From Stenocarpella maydis (Eukaryota > Ascomycota > Sordariomycetes > Diaporthales > Diaporthaceae), in contig NQMI01000004.1 in NCBI GenBank assembly GCA_002270565.1, forward strand, positions 434,001-498,000: DNA of 64,000 nt, written 5' to 3'. The notes under the pieces were generated by a model. It worked only from the letters and a program-made list of their open reading frames with translations. It was not told the DNA's origin and ran no database searches. Shown here in pieces: positions 34,310 to 45,254 of this stretch. Position 1 is the first letter of the stretch; every line of letters begins with the position of its first letter. Made by a program: the position numbers and the translations under genes.

Positions 34310-34956
34310 AGGGCCAGAAGGACAACCGAGGCCAGTGTAGTGTGGCCCCCTGCAAAGTGACCTCTTCGCCAAGCCCACTACTGCAGCTAAGCGAGAAGTA
34401 CTCGTCAAGGGCCCACATCGCCACCGCCTTCCCATCGTGGCTATCACGTGTGGTGGTCCGTGTTGTTTTCGTGGTTGAGGACTTGCTGGCTAGGGGTGGT
34501 GGTGTTACACACTAGTGGTGGTCAAAATTCCAGCTTCAAATAGGGACAAATTGCAGCAAATACAACCCATTATTAGGCAACCGAGGCCAGTGTACTGTGT
34601 AGTATGGAAGGCCAAAAGATACATTCTCTGCTAAGGCGCTAAAAAAGCTTGGCTTGAAAGTACCTTAGGGAAGGGTTAGGGTAAGGAAGAAGGGGGATAG
34701 AGGGGGAGGAATGGGGGAGGAATGGGCAGAATCTTATTAATTAATACCCAATACAGTTAGTGGTAAAAATAGATTGCGCTAAGATAAGGAGTACTTGCTA
34801 AGGCCTAGTATAGACGTGTAAGTGTAAGAAAGTCCTCTCGTGTACTTAAAATACTGATAATTCAGGACTAGCGGGAACTCCAAGAGCTTAACTACACCCT
34901 TAATACTGCTCGTGCAAGTTACACACTACACTGGTCTCGGTTGCCCTTCTGGCCCT
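34310..34956. mobile_element. 647-bp MITE-like element
   Basis: Bounded by 34-bp inverted repeats: left 34310-34343 begins AGGGCCAGAAGGACAACCGA, and right 34923-34956 is its reverse complement with two mismatches, both of the G/A type. A third, partial copy (GGCAACCGAGGCCAGTGTAC) is at 34576-34595. Flanks share TAA (34307-34309 and 34956-34958), as for PIF/Harbinger-type insertions, although the right one overlaps the last repeat base. No open frame of note; the inside is AT-rich with a G/A-rich block (34660-34725). Classed as a non-autonomous DNA element. Confidence 0.65.
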
Positions 34957-35186
34957 AAGTTATTAGTAACTAAAAGTGATCGGGCCCTCGGCTGGGTGGT
35001 CAATGCTTAACAGATGCCCTATCCTAATCAGTATAAATCTGTTAACAACCCGCTTAGCCCTCCTGTAGTGTGCGCTGAAGGGGCGCTACAAATGCTGCCG
35101 TCGCAAAGCCCGTCGTCATTCCATCAATCGATCGACGTATCAATCATAAATCCATCTCCATCCAAACCACACAGCCGAAAACCATC
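34957..35186. other. esa1 promoter
   Basis: 230 bp between the MITE-like element and the esa1 start codon. The element therefore sits directly upstream of the acetyltransferase promoter. No TATA motif stands out. Confidence 0.4.
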
Positions 35187-36787
35187 ATGACTCCTGGCGT
35201 CTCCAGCGGGGAGCCCGTAGTAGGCAGTGATGGATCGCGAAAGAAGGGCAGGGCAACACCCGACACACTCGTGTAAGCAAACATGAACCCGGCGCATTCC
35301 CTTGCGCAGAAGTACAACCCCACTAACACGCATCATCATGTAGGGTCGGGTGTATTGCCATGGTGGAGAAGAACGGCCAACCTCGACGCGCAGAGATCCT
35401 GGGAATCAAGGACACGAAGAGTGGCCGCCAGTGTTACTGCAACTTCGATAATTTCAACAAGCGACTTGACGAGTGGGTGCCTCTGTCTAGAATCGACTTT
35501 GAGCAAGACGTCGAATGGCCAAATCCGGACAAGGACAAGCCAAAGGATGCTAAGACCAAGAAGGGAGCAGTGGCACCGTCCAAGAAAGCACAACCAGGGA
35601 AACGGCCACAGAAGCGACCTCCAGGGAAGCGTGAGCAGTCCATCGCTTCAGACGCCCAGACACCTCACCCCTGGACCGACTTCGTCGACTCGCAGTCGCA
35701 GACGCAGACGCAGACACAGAAGGGCACTCCCACAGGAGACGACGGCATCGAGGCCGCCACGCCGGTCCAAGATGGCGCGCCTACTCCCGCAGCCGGAGAC
35801 GAGATGGACGTCGACGGCGACGAGACGCCAAAAGCTGACTCTTTCAGTCGAGAGGATGAGATCGAAAAGCTGCGGACCTCGGGCTCCATGACGCAGAACC
35901 CGACTGAGATTGCCCGCATCAGAAACATCTCGACAGTTCAATTTGGTCAACACGACCTTTTCCCGTGGTACTTCTCGCCGTATCCCGAGGCCTTTACTCA
36001 GGAGGATATCATCTACATCTGCGAGTTCTGCCTCAACTACTACGGCAATTTCACTAGCTTTAAGCGGCATCGCCACAAGTGCACGCTGCAACATCCGCCG
36101 GGCAACGAGATCTATAGGGACGAATGGGTCTCGTTCTGGGAGATTGACGGCCGGAGGCAGCGCACCTGGTGCAGGAACCTCTGTTTGCTCTCCAAGATGT
36201 TCCTCGACCACAAGACCCTCTACTATGACGTGGACCCCTTTCTGTTCTATGTCATGACGAGGCGGACGGATAAGGGCTGCCATCTCGTCGGCTATTTTTC
36301 GAAAGAAAAGGAGAGTGCGGACGGCTACAACGTCGCCTGTATCCTGACCTTGCCCCAGTACCAACGCAAAGGTTACGGCCGGCTGTTGATCCAGTTCTCT
36401 TATGAGCTATCAAAGATCGAAGGGAAGCTGGGATCGCCTGAGAAACCCCTCTCTGATCTGGGTCTCCTCAGTTATCGACAATACTGGATTGAAAACATCG
36501 TGGACATGCTGCTTGAGTGTCATGCCAAGGACGATAAGTGCAGCATAGAGCAAATTTCTTCAGCCCTAGCCATGACCACGCAGGATGTCGAACACACACT
36601 CCAGGCATACAAGATGCAGGTTTACCACAGGGGCGAGCACAAAATCGTTGTGCCGAACAGCCAAATAGAAGCGCACAACAAACGGATGGATAAGAGGAAG
36701 AAGCTAATGTGGAGGGAGATCAAACCGGAACTGATACAGTGGAAGCCCCCTGTGTTCACAGCTTCGAACAGAACATGGGGCTGGTAG
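35187..36787 (+). CDS. esa1: MYST histone acetyltransferase ESA1 (NuA4 catalytic subunit)
   Basis: Acetylates histone H4 and H2A tails as the catalytic subunit of NuA4. Model: join(35187..35272,35344..36787), 509 residues; the first join gives DTLVVGCIAMVEK. A Tudor-knot/chromo-barrel domain is at about residues 30-85 (RAEILGIKDTKSGRQCYCNF, then KRLDEWVPLSRID). A linker rich in Lys, Pro and Gln follows, then the C2HC zinc finger (CEFCLNYYGNFTSFKRHRHK), the catalytic cysteine segment YNVACILTLPQYQ, the acetyl-CoA loop QRKGYGRLLIQFSYELSK, and the end SNRTWGW. The active-site Cys and Glu are both visible. The size is slightly above yeast Esa1 (445) because of the linker. Confidence 0.96.
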
Positions 36788-37458
36788 AGACGGCGATGGA
36801 AGCCAGTTAGACTTGTGCGAACATGACCTCTCCATTTTGTGCTCCAGTAGCCAGCAATAGCGATGGCATAAGATAAGATACCCCTTTCTAGTAGGATTCT
36901 ACGACTCAAATGATGAATCTCCAAGCACAATCCCAAATGGGGATGTTGTGAAGCACGAAAACTTCCACGTAGGCCATTGACTGGCTGCTGCCATGTGATA
37001 GCTGACAAAGGACGTCGAAACTGTTGACTCAAACTCGAATAATCTTTGGGGCGTTGCGCTCGCGCATCAGTACGATCACCCTGCTAGCCCGTTCGCGGGG
37101 ATGGAAACGAGAACGAGAACGATCTCGAGCTGCAATTCGCTGGGACTAAGCAACTACGCAGCTCAGCCCCGATCCATCCAGCTGAGGATCTACCGCTGCC
37201 TGGTCTTAGTGCGCCGAAACCCTGTGAAGGAGACCGTCTTCCACAACCAAGCCGTCGAATGGCGGTCAGTAATGAATCCTTATGGCTGTGCCTGGCCGTT
37301 TCGAGTGCAAGGAAGATGCGCAGGACGATAGAGCTAGTGATGGAAGGAGTCGTTTTCGCTACCGTTTACAGGGCGGGAACCCATTGGTATCCCTCATACT
37401 TCATGTTGAATAACTTGAAGAGTCTATAAAATCCGATTCCCCTTCTCGCTGGAATAGT
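36788..37458. other. Intergenic, 670 bp
   Basis: 3' flank of esa1 and promoter of the next gene. A TATAAAAT at 37425-37432 is a plausible TATA box. No gene supported. Confidence 0.5.
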
Positions 37459-39115
37459 ATGCCCTTATCTCGAACTCCATTGCATTCAGTCCAATCTTTC
37501 TCAAGCCCAAGAGGTCTTTCGGTCTTCATACTTACTTACCCTGATCATTAATCATCGCGTGGGACATTGGGAACGATTGGTAGAGGTGGCAACCGACGGG
37601 GCCGTGCCGGAGGACCGTTGGGCACCCTCGTTCAAGGTGCTGCCGCCGGGGTTGGCTTCGCTTCAGAAAGCATACAACACCACAAAGAAAAGAAGAAAGC
37701 GCAAAAGCAACAGGAGCAGGATGAGGAGCAGGGTTTGAGCACGTCAGGGAGTGCCAACCCACAGGTTGATCAAGAGCGCCACCACGATTTGCCCGAGGAG
37801 TGCGATGAGGCCGCCTGGAGGCTCGATGAAGCGCAGGACGATCTTGCCGGAGAAGGAGCCCGGACATCGACGACAAACACCCAGAGCGCCCCAGTCGATA
37901 TATCAGCACTAGCGGATGAATTCATACAGACTCACCGATCCGAGGGGATGCCGGGCGCCAGCGGACGCCTCGACTTGCCCGTGGTCATCACCCAACGGCG
38001 ACCGAAGGCGCGGGCGCGTGGGTTCATCCGGGCCTACGCACCACTCCTGGAGAACGTTGGGATCGACCAGCCAGCGTTCTCCGACTTCATCGACAAACTC
38101 AACAGGGCTGTCCAGCCAAGCCCATGGCTGCAGGTCATCAATCTTGCCACACTCGCAGCGCAAAACGTCCCCGAGCCTGTAACACTCGCAATCTCGATAG
38201 CGACAAAGAAGGCGGTAGATGCTGCGTCGGAGATGCAGAGCCGCGCAAAGACAAATTCCTTCCTTGACAAAACCAACGAAGAGTACTTCAAACCAAAGGG
38301 ACTGGTCGCGTTGCTGGTGACCTGGAAGCCCCAAGACTCTTCTGTCCTCACGAACGCTGATTTTGACCTGGGATCAGCGGCCTCGAGCGCGCCGACAAAG
38401 AGCAAAGGAATGCTTGACACCTTCAAGAGTCGCATGAAGTCCTCCTCCGCGGCGACCAGCTTCGAGTTCCCCGAGACAGCACCGCTAATCTTCCCGGCGC
38501 TCGACGACCTCGCCTCGGCCTCACCCGAGAGCCCCGAGACAGAGGCCAAGAAGCAGAACGCCTTCAAGCGTAGCGGTAGCTTCCTGGCCGACTACCTCGA
38601 CCGGCGGGCGGTCGCCAAGTGGGCTGGTGACCACCCCGAAAGCAATATGGCGAACATGGCCCCCAAGCCAGAGTTCCACTCCCGATATGCGGACCCGAGC
38701 CACCCCGCGTCCAGCGGCGACCTCTTGGCCTTCGTCACTGGAGGTAAGGTCTCGACGGGTATGGTGCGGGGACAGATTCACGACACGACCGGTGGGAGAT
38801 TGGGTCGGGGGGCTGTTGCAGGTATGCGTGGAGGAGGGGGTGGATTCCGTGATTCCAGACGTGGTGGAAGATCCGATGCCGGGGTGCTTCGTGGCCCCTA
38901 CGGTGAAGGCAGGTCCTCAGCTGACAGGGTTGGGCCGTTGCACTTGGTCGGCGGAGCAAAGAAGCTTTTGCAGAAGGTGAGTCCTTTCCAATTTCCTGGA
39001 CCGTGGGGCCTGGGCTCATTCTGACATTAATGTTTCCTAGGACATACTGTATCTCATGATTGTCAGCAGACCTACCGAGGAGGAATTGGTTGCGTCCGCA
39101 GCGGCTTTGGGTTGA
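37459..39115 (+). CDS. Conserved-looking fungal protein of unknown function (5' end tentative)
   Basis: Certain body: 37586..38976 joined to 39041..39115, ending DILYLMIVSRPTEEELVASA. The frame has no ATG near its beginning. A start at 37459 spliced at 37513/37586 gives an in-phase N-terminus (MPLSRTPLHSVQSFSSPRG), but the donor GTCTTT is weak and the TATA box at 37425 is very close, so the start is tentative (506 residues). Seen: a Gly/Ala-rich start (GGPLGTLVQGAAAGVGFASE), a Lys/Gln/Glu helix, and a folded-looking middle (YAPLLENVGIDQPAFSDFID, WLQVINLATLAAQNVPEPVT). Further on is a Gly-rich stretch (GMRGGGGGFRDSRRGGRS). No enzyme motif or membrane helix is clear, and I cannot name the family. 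Confidence 0.65.
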
Positions 39116-40393
39116 GAGACACAGAATTCGATATATCGAATGATGGTGCTTAGAGGCGTCCGCTTGTCTGCAATCGCCAGTCAAAACCTACCCCGTTGAG
39201 GGCTACCTTCGCCATATTGGTCCACGGAAGACAGCGAGTGTGTGTGCACTGAGAGGGCCAATAACGGTCTCCAGGCTTCTGCAGCGTGCCATGCTGGAGG
39301 AAAAGAAAGAAAAGCATGGATCGGGGCTCAGCAGCGAGCACCAGGACAATTGTTGTGACTTTTTAGCTGGAGGTGGCGCGTGAAATGATAGCCAAGCTGG
39401 AGGTATTCACAACTCCACCGTGATGGCGCGGCCGTACTTTGGGGCATCGTGGATAGCCGCGGAGAGGACCATGAGGTGAAATCATGAGGGGATATATTCG
39501 TGGCTCTGAATCCTCTTGAGCGGATCTGACCCAGTGGTGTCTACTGAAGGTCACAAGGTCTTTAATCGTGTAAGATGCTTGGAGTCAACCCACCTCAACC
39601 CCAATCACCAATGGAGGAGGCTCCGGGCATGGAAAACGTTGTGCTCATGCGGTGACCCGTAAGTTATTTCGATGCGCGCATAATAGGCTCACATGGTCCA
39701 AATGTCACTGCGGGTATTTGGCTGACTCTTGCCCAAAGACCTCCAAGCTTCAGGCGGAGGTGAGCCTGCGTGGTGGCTTCGAAGAGGAGTGAGAATGCTG
39801 TGGCTGTGGGGAATCGTGTATAATAGTTGCTGCGTGGCCGTCCTGTAGGCGGTCAGCCTGGGTTTGGAGGTCGTCGGAAACACAGCGCCCTGTGGTTCAC
39901 CTGCGTAAGCCGGCTGTGAGGACGGGGTCGTCAAGCGCCAACCGAGCATGGTGGTCTTGTATCCTGAATGGCAAAGTGTGCATCCAGGGTACGGGGTGTT
40001 CAGTTCCATTGTGCTTGACAGAGCGTCACGACGTTGGAACTGCTTGGGCCAGCGGTATTAATGGGGCTGAAGAAACAAAACACTGCAGCAGAGGCCGAGG
40101 CACGCCTGGGGTTGCGGCGGCCGAGCCCTGGTGCTTGGTGCATTGTATAGTACCCAGAAGGGCTACAACTCGTTCCACTACCGCTCCGCCCGCACCATTG
40201 TCATTCTTAGGCTCAGATGCCCGATACATGACCCTCGCTCTGGCTGGTCATGTGAATTGTCGACATATCTCGGATGCCGGTTTATCCAATGCTTGCCTCC
40301 TGCAAATCTGCCAGACACCTTAAATCCTGTCGCCGACCTCGCAATTTCCCAAGTGCTTGCCTCCACTATCAACCGCCCTTCTCTTCCCTCAGC
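39116..40393. other. 1.3 kb intergenic region
   Basis: No supported gene on either strand. The last 200 bp are the aminotransferase promoter. Confidence 0.5.
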
Positions 40394-41906
40394 ATGACGC
40401 CCCCAGAACCACCACCCCATCAGCTCAAGAAGCGCCCCATCAACCTTCTCCGTGGCTGGCCTTCGCCGCATGTGCTGCCAGCGGAGGCCCTTAAGGTGGC
40501 TGCCAATAAGGTTCTGTCCGATCCCGACATTTTTGTCCCAGGTTTGTCCAATTTCTCCAAGGGAGAGGGCAATGCTCACTCGCCTCCTGACCCGTTTGGT
40601 CACCCAGGCTTACTTTCAACAAGGTCTCCAATATGGCCCTGACCCTGGGTATCAGCCCCTGCGCGAAGGGCTGTCAAAGTTCCTGAGCAAGGCGTATGGC
40701 ACAGAGGCTGACGCCGAGAGGATCTGCATCTCAGGCGGCGCAAGCCAGTCCTTGGCTTGCATACTACAGTCTTATACCGAGCCCGTCTACACCAAGGCTG
40801 TGTGGGCCATTGCACCCTGTTATTACCTGGCCTGTTCAATCTTTGAGGACTCTGGTTTCAAGGGGCGGCTGAGAGCAGTTCCTGAGGACGGCGAGGGCAT
40901 CGATCTGGATTGGCTGGAACGGGGCCTGGAGAGCTTCAAGGACAAGACCGACCCGGATGAGGTGCCCACGTACAAATCACCCGAGCTCAGGAAGGTCTAC
41001 AGGCATGTCATCTACGCTGTCCCTTCCGCCGCCAACCCATCCGGAAAGACGATGACACTCAGGAGGAGGGAGGCGCTTGTTCGGCTGGCACGCAAGCACA
41101 ATTGCCTCATCATTTGCGACGATGTTTATGACTTCCTGCAATGGCCCCTCGCCGAACCGTCCTCCGTTGTTGCTTCAGGCACGTCACCGCCCGGTGTCAG
41201 GATACTCCCAAGGCTATCGGACATCGACTTCGCTCTCGGGCCCAGCACACACGACGAATCCCAGCCAGACGGCAAGTGGTTCGGGCATGCGATCAGCAAT
41301 GGGTCATTCAGTAAGATTGTGGGACCGGGCGTGAGGACGGGCTGGGTCGAGGGGACGCGGGACTTCGCCTTCGGGGTTGCGCAGACAGGCTCAACAAAGT
41401 CCGGCGGCGCACCCAGCCAGCTCTCCGCGACCATAATCTGCGAGGTAATGAAGAGCGGCGAGCTAGCGCGGCACATAGACGAGGCCTGCAAGCCAAGCCT
41501 CCAGAAGAGGCACGCGCTGATGATGAAGGCCGTGCACGAGCATCTGGACCGCTTCGGCATTGAGGTTTTGGACTCGAACCCAACGGATGGTGGACACGCA
41601 AGAGCGTACGGTGGCTATTTTGTGTGGATCACGTTCCCGAAGGGACCGACGGCCCAGTCCATTGCAAAACGAGCGTTGGAAAATGAAAATCTGGTGGTTG
41701 CGCCGGGCCAGATGTTCCAAGTCAAGGGTGACGAGGAGGCTGTACAATTCCCGAATAGCATCAGACTATGCTTTGCCTGGGAGGAAGAGCAAGATCTTGT
41801 CGAAGGGGTCGCACGCCTCGGTCGCACCGTAGAGTCGTTATGGGACAAGCAAGAGCCGGCATCTCAAGGTGGCCCTGGCGGTGGAAAACTAGACGCCTTC
41901 TTCTGA
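40394..41906 (+). CDS. PLP-dependent aminotransferase, class I/II
   Basis: Fold-type I aminotransferase related to aromatic/2-aminoadipate aminotransferases (ARO8/KAT II group); the exact substrate cannot be read from sequence. Model: join(40394..40541,40624..41906), 476 residues. Splicing to the AAG acceptor at 40623 gives PDIFVPGLQYGPDPGYQPLR, which restores the conserved segment; the nearer CAG at 40606 would break the frame. Seen: GGASQSLACILQSYTEP, YAVPSAANPSGKTM (substrate and PLP contacts), CLIICDDVYDFLQW with the PLP-binding Asp and Tyr, and GSFSKIVGPGVRTGWVEG, where the Lys near residue 277 should be the Schiff-base lysine. No targeting signal is evident. Confidence 0.9.
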
Positions 41907-42719
41907 CTCTCCCAAGTCAGACGACTAAATGTACCTCTGTGCACGCCTTGTGCTTTCTCGAGGCCATCCTTTTGGCTTGACATCCAATTTTCCTATTTCA
42001 AGATCCTGGATAGAAAGAAGCCGGGGCCTGGGGTCATGCACCAAACAGAGGATACACCGGTACATTGCCCGACGTCAACCAACACCATTACACTGGCGAA
42101 CTAAACGACCGGAGGAAGCTTGTAGCACCTTACAAGCCTACCAAAACACACTCCCACGACGCCCACACCCACAACACTCTCTAGTTGAGGCAGATCTCCA
42201 CAACACTTACACCCAGCACTTACCCCAATAGCACCTACTCTTATAATACATACCTAATAACTACTCCTACTAAGTTAGTCTTGGATATATATGGATATGT
42301 GGCACTCTCTTGATTACTCTATTATAAATACTATACTGTGATGAGATTCCCGCTGTGAATCTCTGTATTTCAAACGGATGCCTCTATCAACAGCGGATCA
42401 CATACCCGAAATCGCGTAGACTACTGGCTTGGATGGGAGGAGATGCTACTCAGCCACGGAAAGCGAGGGCCGATGTACGTAGATGCCTTTTTGTCCAACA
42501 ACATCTGTACGGCGCAGCTTCATTCAGAACCCAGCTCTGAGTCTCTGACGCCTCAGAAATTTTTGGAGGAATGGAATTCAATATTTGCACACGTGGGTTG
42601 GCACGTAATTACTTCTTAAAATAAAAAGTAGTAAAGGAAATGCTTTATAGGGTATCCCAAGGTCTGATGAGGTCGTCTTCTTGATAGCCTATACGTACGG
42701 GTTCTGGGAACGTACTCCT
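41907..42719. other. Intergenic, 0.8 kb
   Basis: Between two 3' ends. It contains a strand-biased A/C-rich stretch (42085-42235, many CACCC and ACAC words) followed by AT-rich sequence. No gene seen. Confidence 0.5.
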
Positions 42720-44615
42720 TCAATCCTCCCATATATCGTATGGCACAGAGTTCTTGAATATCAAATGCGGTTTCCGGTTTGCCAGGTCCAATATCGTCTC
42801 AGCAAATACGCCGTTTGCCCCTAGGAGAGATTATTAGCTGCAATTAGAAGCGGGCAGGGCCAGGCATGGGGATTAGTGCAGATCTTACAAGCGAACCAAC
42901 TCCCTTAAAACAAGCACATAATAAGTCAGCTTGGTGCAAAACGTATCCACAGTATGCATGGTAAACTCACTAGTATATGAATACCCCAAATTCACGTTGA
43001 TGCTTTCATGGATAAGACCAAGCTTGGCGGTCTTTAATACATATTCAATGCATCCCATGATCTCGGCGTCGTCGTCGGTCGTCTGTGCTTGAATCAACAG
43101 GCTCATTGGCCAGGCATTGCGGAGGCCAATATGAGGCCCTTTCAAAATCAGCAAATATGACACCCATGGCCATACACAGGTGTTTGTACTCACCTCCAAT
43201 GCCTCGAAACTCTTGCCCCTCCAGATAGTACGGGTTTGACGCTCGGCTCAGTAGCATCTTGCGCGTGTTCTGGTACACTTCGTCATCGGGTGGGACAAAG
43301 CCCATCAAAGGGAGAGCTAGGAGGCTGGGGTAGTTGGCGTCGTCCATGAGTATGTGAGAGCCGTAGCCGTCAACTTCGTATGCAAACACACGGCCAAATT
43401 TGGCGTGGTGGACCACGCCGTGTTCCCAGATACCGTCCTTAATCTGCTGGCTCCACTTCTCGAATTTCTCAGCAGTCCGTACCTCACCTGCAGCCTTGAG
43501 GGCTTTGGCCGTCCTTTTCATCTCCACCGCCATCATGGCATTCGCCGGGATGAAATAACCGAGTATGGTTGCGTCGTCAGACGGCCTGAAAGCGCTGCGG
43601 ATAAGACCCGTTCCGTTGTTGAGGGGATTTCCCACGCCGTCTAGGTTCAGAGTTTCGGTACCAATGAAAGTCTGACGTTTGAATGTGTAGGTATTCCTTT
43701 GGTACTGTCCGGTCACAGGATCAAATGTAGGCTGGCTCTGCTGGTCCAGCACTTCCATAACGGTTTCCAGGGCTAACAGCCAGCGCACGTTCACGAACTC
43801 GAGGGATCCGGTGGTCTCGTAGAAGTCATTGGCCAACGTCAAGAAATGACCTATACTGTCCAGCTCGTACTTGCACTCGAAGACGTAAGAGGGCTCATAG
43901 GTCGGGTGAACGAAGTCGTCCTGGCCGTTGTATGTGTTCTTGAGGCCAGAGATTGGAGGTGGCTGGAACGCGTTGCAGTACGGCGACTCGATCACGTACT
44001 CGGACTGCGTGTTGATTGCTCCTAGGATCAGGGTAAATATGCCCCTGTCCTTCTTTGCAAGTGGCATGTATGGAGACAGCTGGTTGCAGCTGTCCCGTAG
44101 CCATTCAGCTATGATATCCCCAGTGATGATGAACGACTGCGGCCCCTGCCACGCGCCGTCGTCAAGGGCGCTCCGGCCGTACTCCTTCTTCTTGAACGTC
44201 TTGGTCCCGTCGGTGTGGAATTTGACCGTCGTGTCCGTGGTCGAGGGAAAGGTATTCTCGAATAGGCGAGCCAGATCAGGGTCTTTCATTCGTGAGGTGA
44301 CATCCTTAATGACCTTCTCGACGGCGTCAGAATGGAACGTGCGGCATTTAGGATGGGGCCGCTGGAAGGGAAGCTGCAGAGGGCCTTCGCTGTTAGGGGG
44401 ACTGCGAAGAGTCAGCCGTTTGTATGCTCGGCGCGCCTGTGGGCCTAGACATACTGAGGGCTCGTCGAGTATTTAGCATAGTCTGGACATGCCTCGGCAT
44501 AGTCAAAGCTGGCATCGCCTACCAATGGCTTCTCTTGGGCATAAGCGAGCGGTTCATGTGTGAGTGCGCCAAAAGGTAGGAGAGCCGCGGCGAAGACAGA
44601 CTGCAGCAAGCTCAT
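42720..44615 (-). CDS. Secreted GH125 exo-alpha-1,6-mannosidase
   Basis: Glycoside hydrolase family 125; characterised members remove alpha-1,6-linked mannose, for example from N- and O-glycans. Model: complement(join(42720..42820,42889..42903,42971..43138,43194..44401,44455..44615)), 550 residues. Residues 1-20 (MSLLQSVFAAALLPFGALTH) form a signal peptide. Family landmarks are FIITGDIIAEWLRDSCNQLS, GAINTQSEYVIESPYCNAFQ, YEPSYVFECKYELDSIGHFL, RSAFRPSDDATILGYFIPAN and YEVDGYGSHILMDDANYPSL. The end needs three more introns, one of which defines a 15-nt exon: GPHIGLRNAWPMSLLIQAQT, then INVNLGYSYTRSWFAWANGV and KPHLIFKNSVPYDIWED. Without these joins the frame gives unrelated tails. Similar to S. 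pombe mug157. Confidence 0.92.
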
Positions 44616-45254
44616 CGTCTTGGGCGGGCGTCGGCACTGACGAGCTCAAGCGACTGCGAGTCGGTACGAAGAGTGGGGTGAGATCTTGCAAGCACACCAG
44701 GAGTGCCTTGCTGTGGCGTGGGCAGCAGACCGTGTGTCGCTTGTGTCGTATCAGATCAGCAGAGGAAGCGATTCCTTGCAATTCCCTCAAGCATTCATTG
44801 GCGCATGTGAACAATTGGTGCGGGTAAGAGCAGGACTGAACAGAACGTCCCCAGAGAGTGAAGAGCACACGATTCAACAAACATGAAAACAAGACCAAGA
44901 TAAGGGCTGGGAGAGTTCGAAGGGCGGTCGAGGAAATGCCAATTCCCGGTTCTCGACGTTCCCAGCAGCAGGAAGCCCATTACCCCGCAATGATCGTCAC
45001 ACCTTCAGGGGTCCCAGCGCCTAATTTTCAGGGTCATCTGCTGTGCCAGGGGTACAAGATGGGTTCAAACTTAGCCTGGAGGTCGTCGTGACCCACACGC
45101 TCCAGCCTGCTATTTCTGTTCCAGATGGGCTAACAGCTTGTTGTGTCTCAAGCTCTTGCATACAATACTTTCGACGACCGAGCCACTGCCCCCAAGAGTT
45201 TGCTTCATCTTCAACAAGCGCTGTAGCACAGGAAATTTTCCTTCCTCCGATCAA
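44616..45254. other. Intergenic, GH125 promoter and pol32 3' flank
   Basis: 639 bp between two minus-strand genes. No gene or repeat recognised. Confidence 0.5.

Noticed and set aside
42085..42235. A/C-rich and, in opposite sense, G/T-rich stretch at 53640-53725 considered as telomere-like repeat
   Set aside because: No regular TTAGGG unit; only strand-biased low-complexity sequence.
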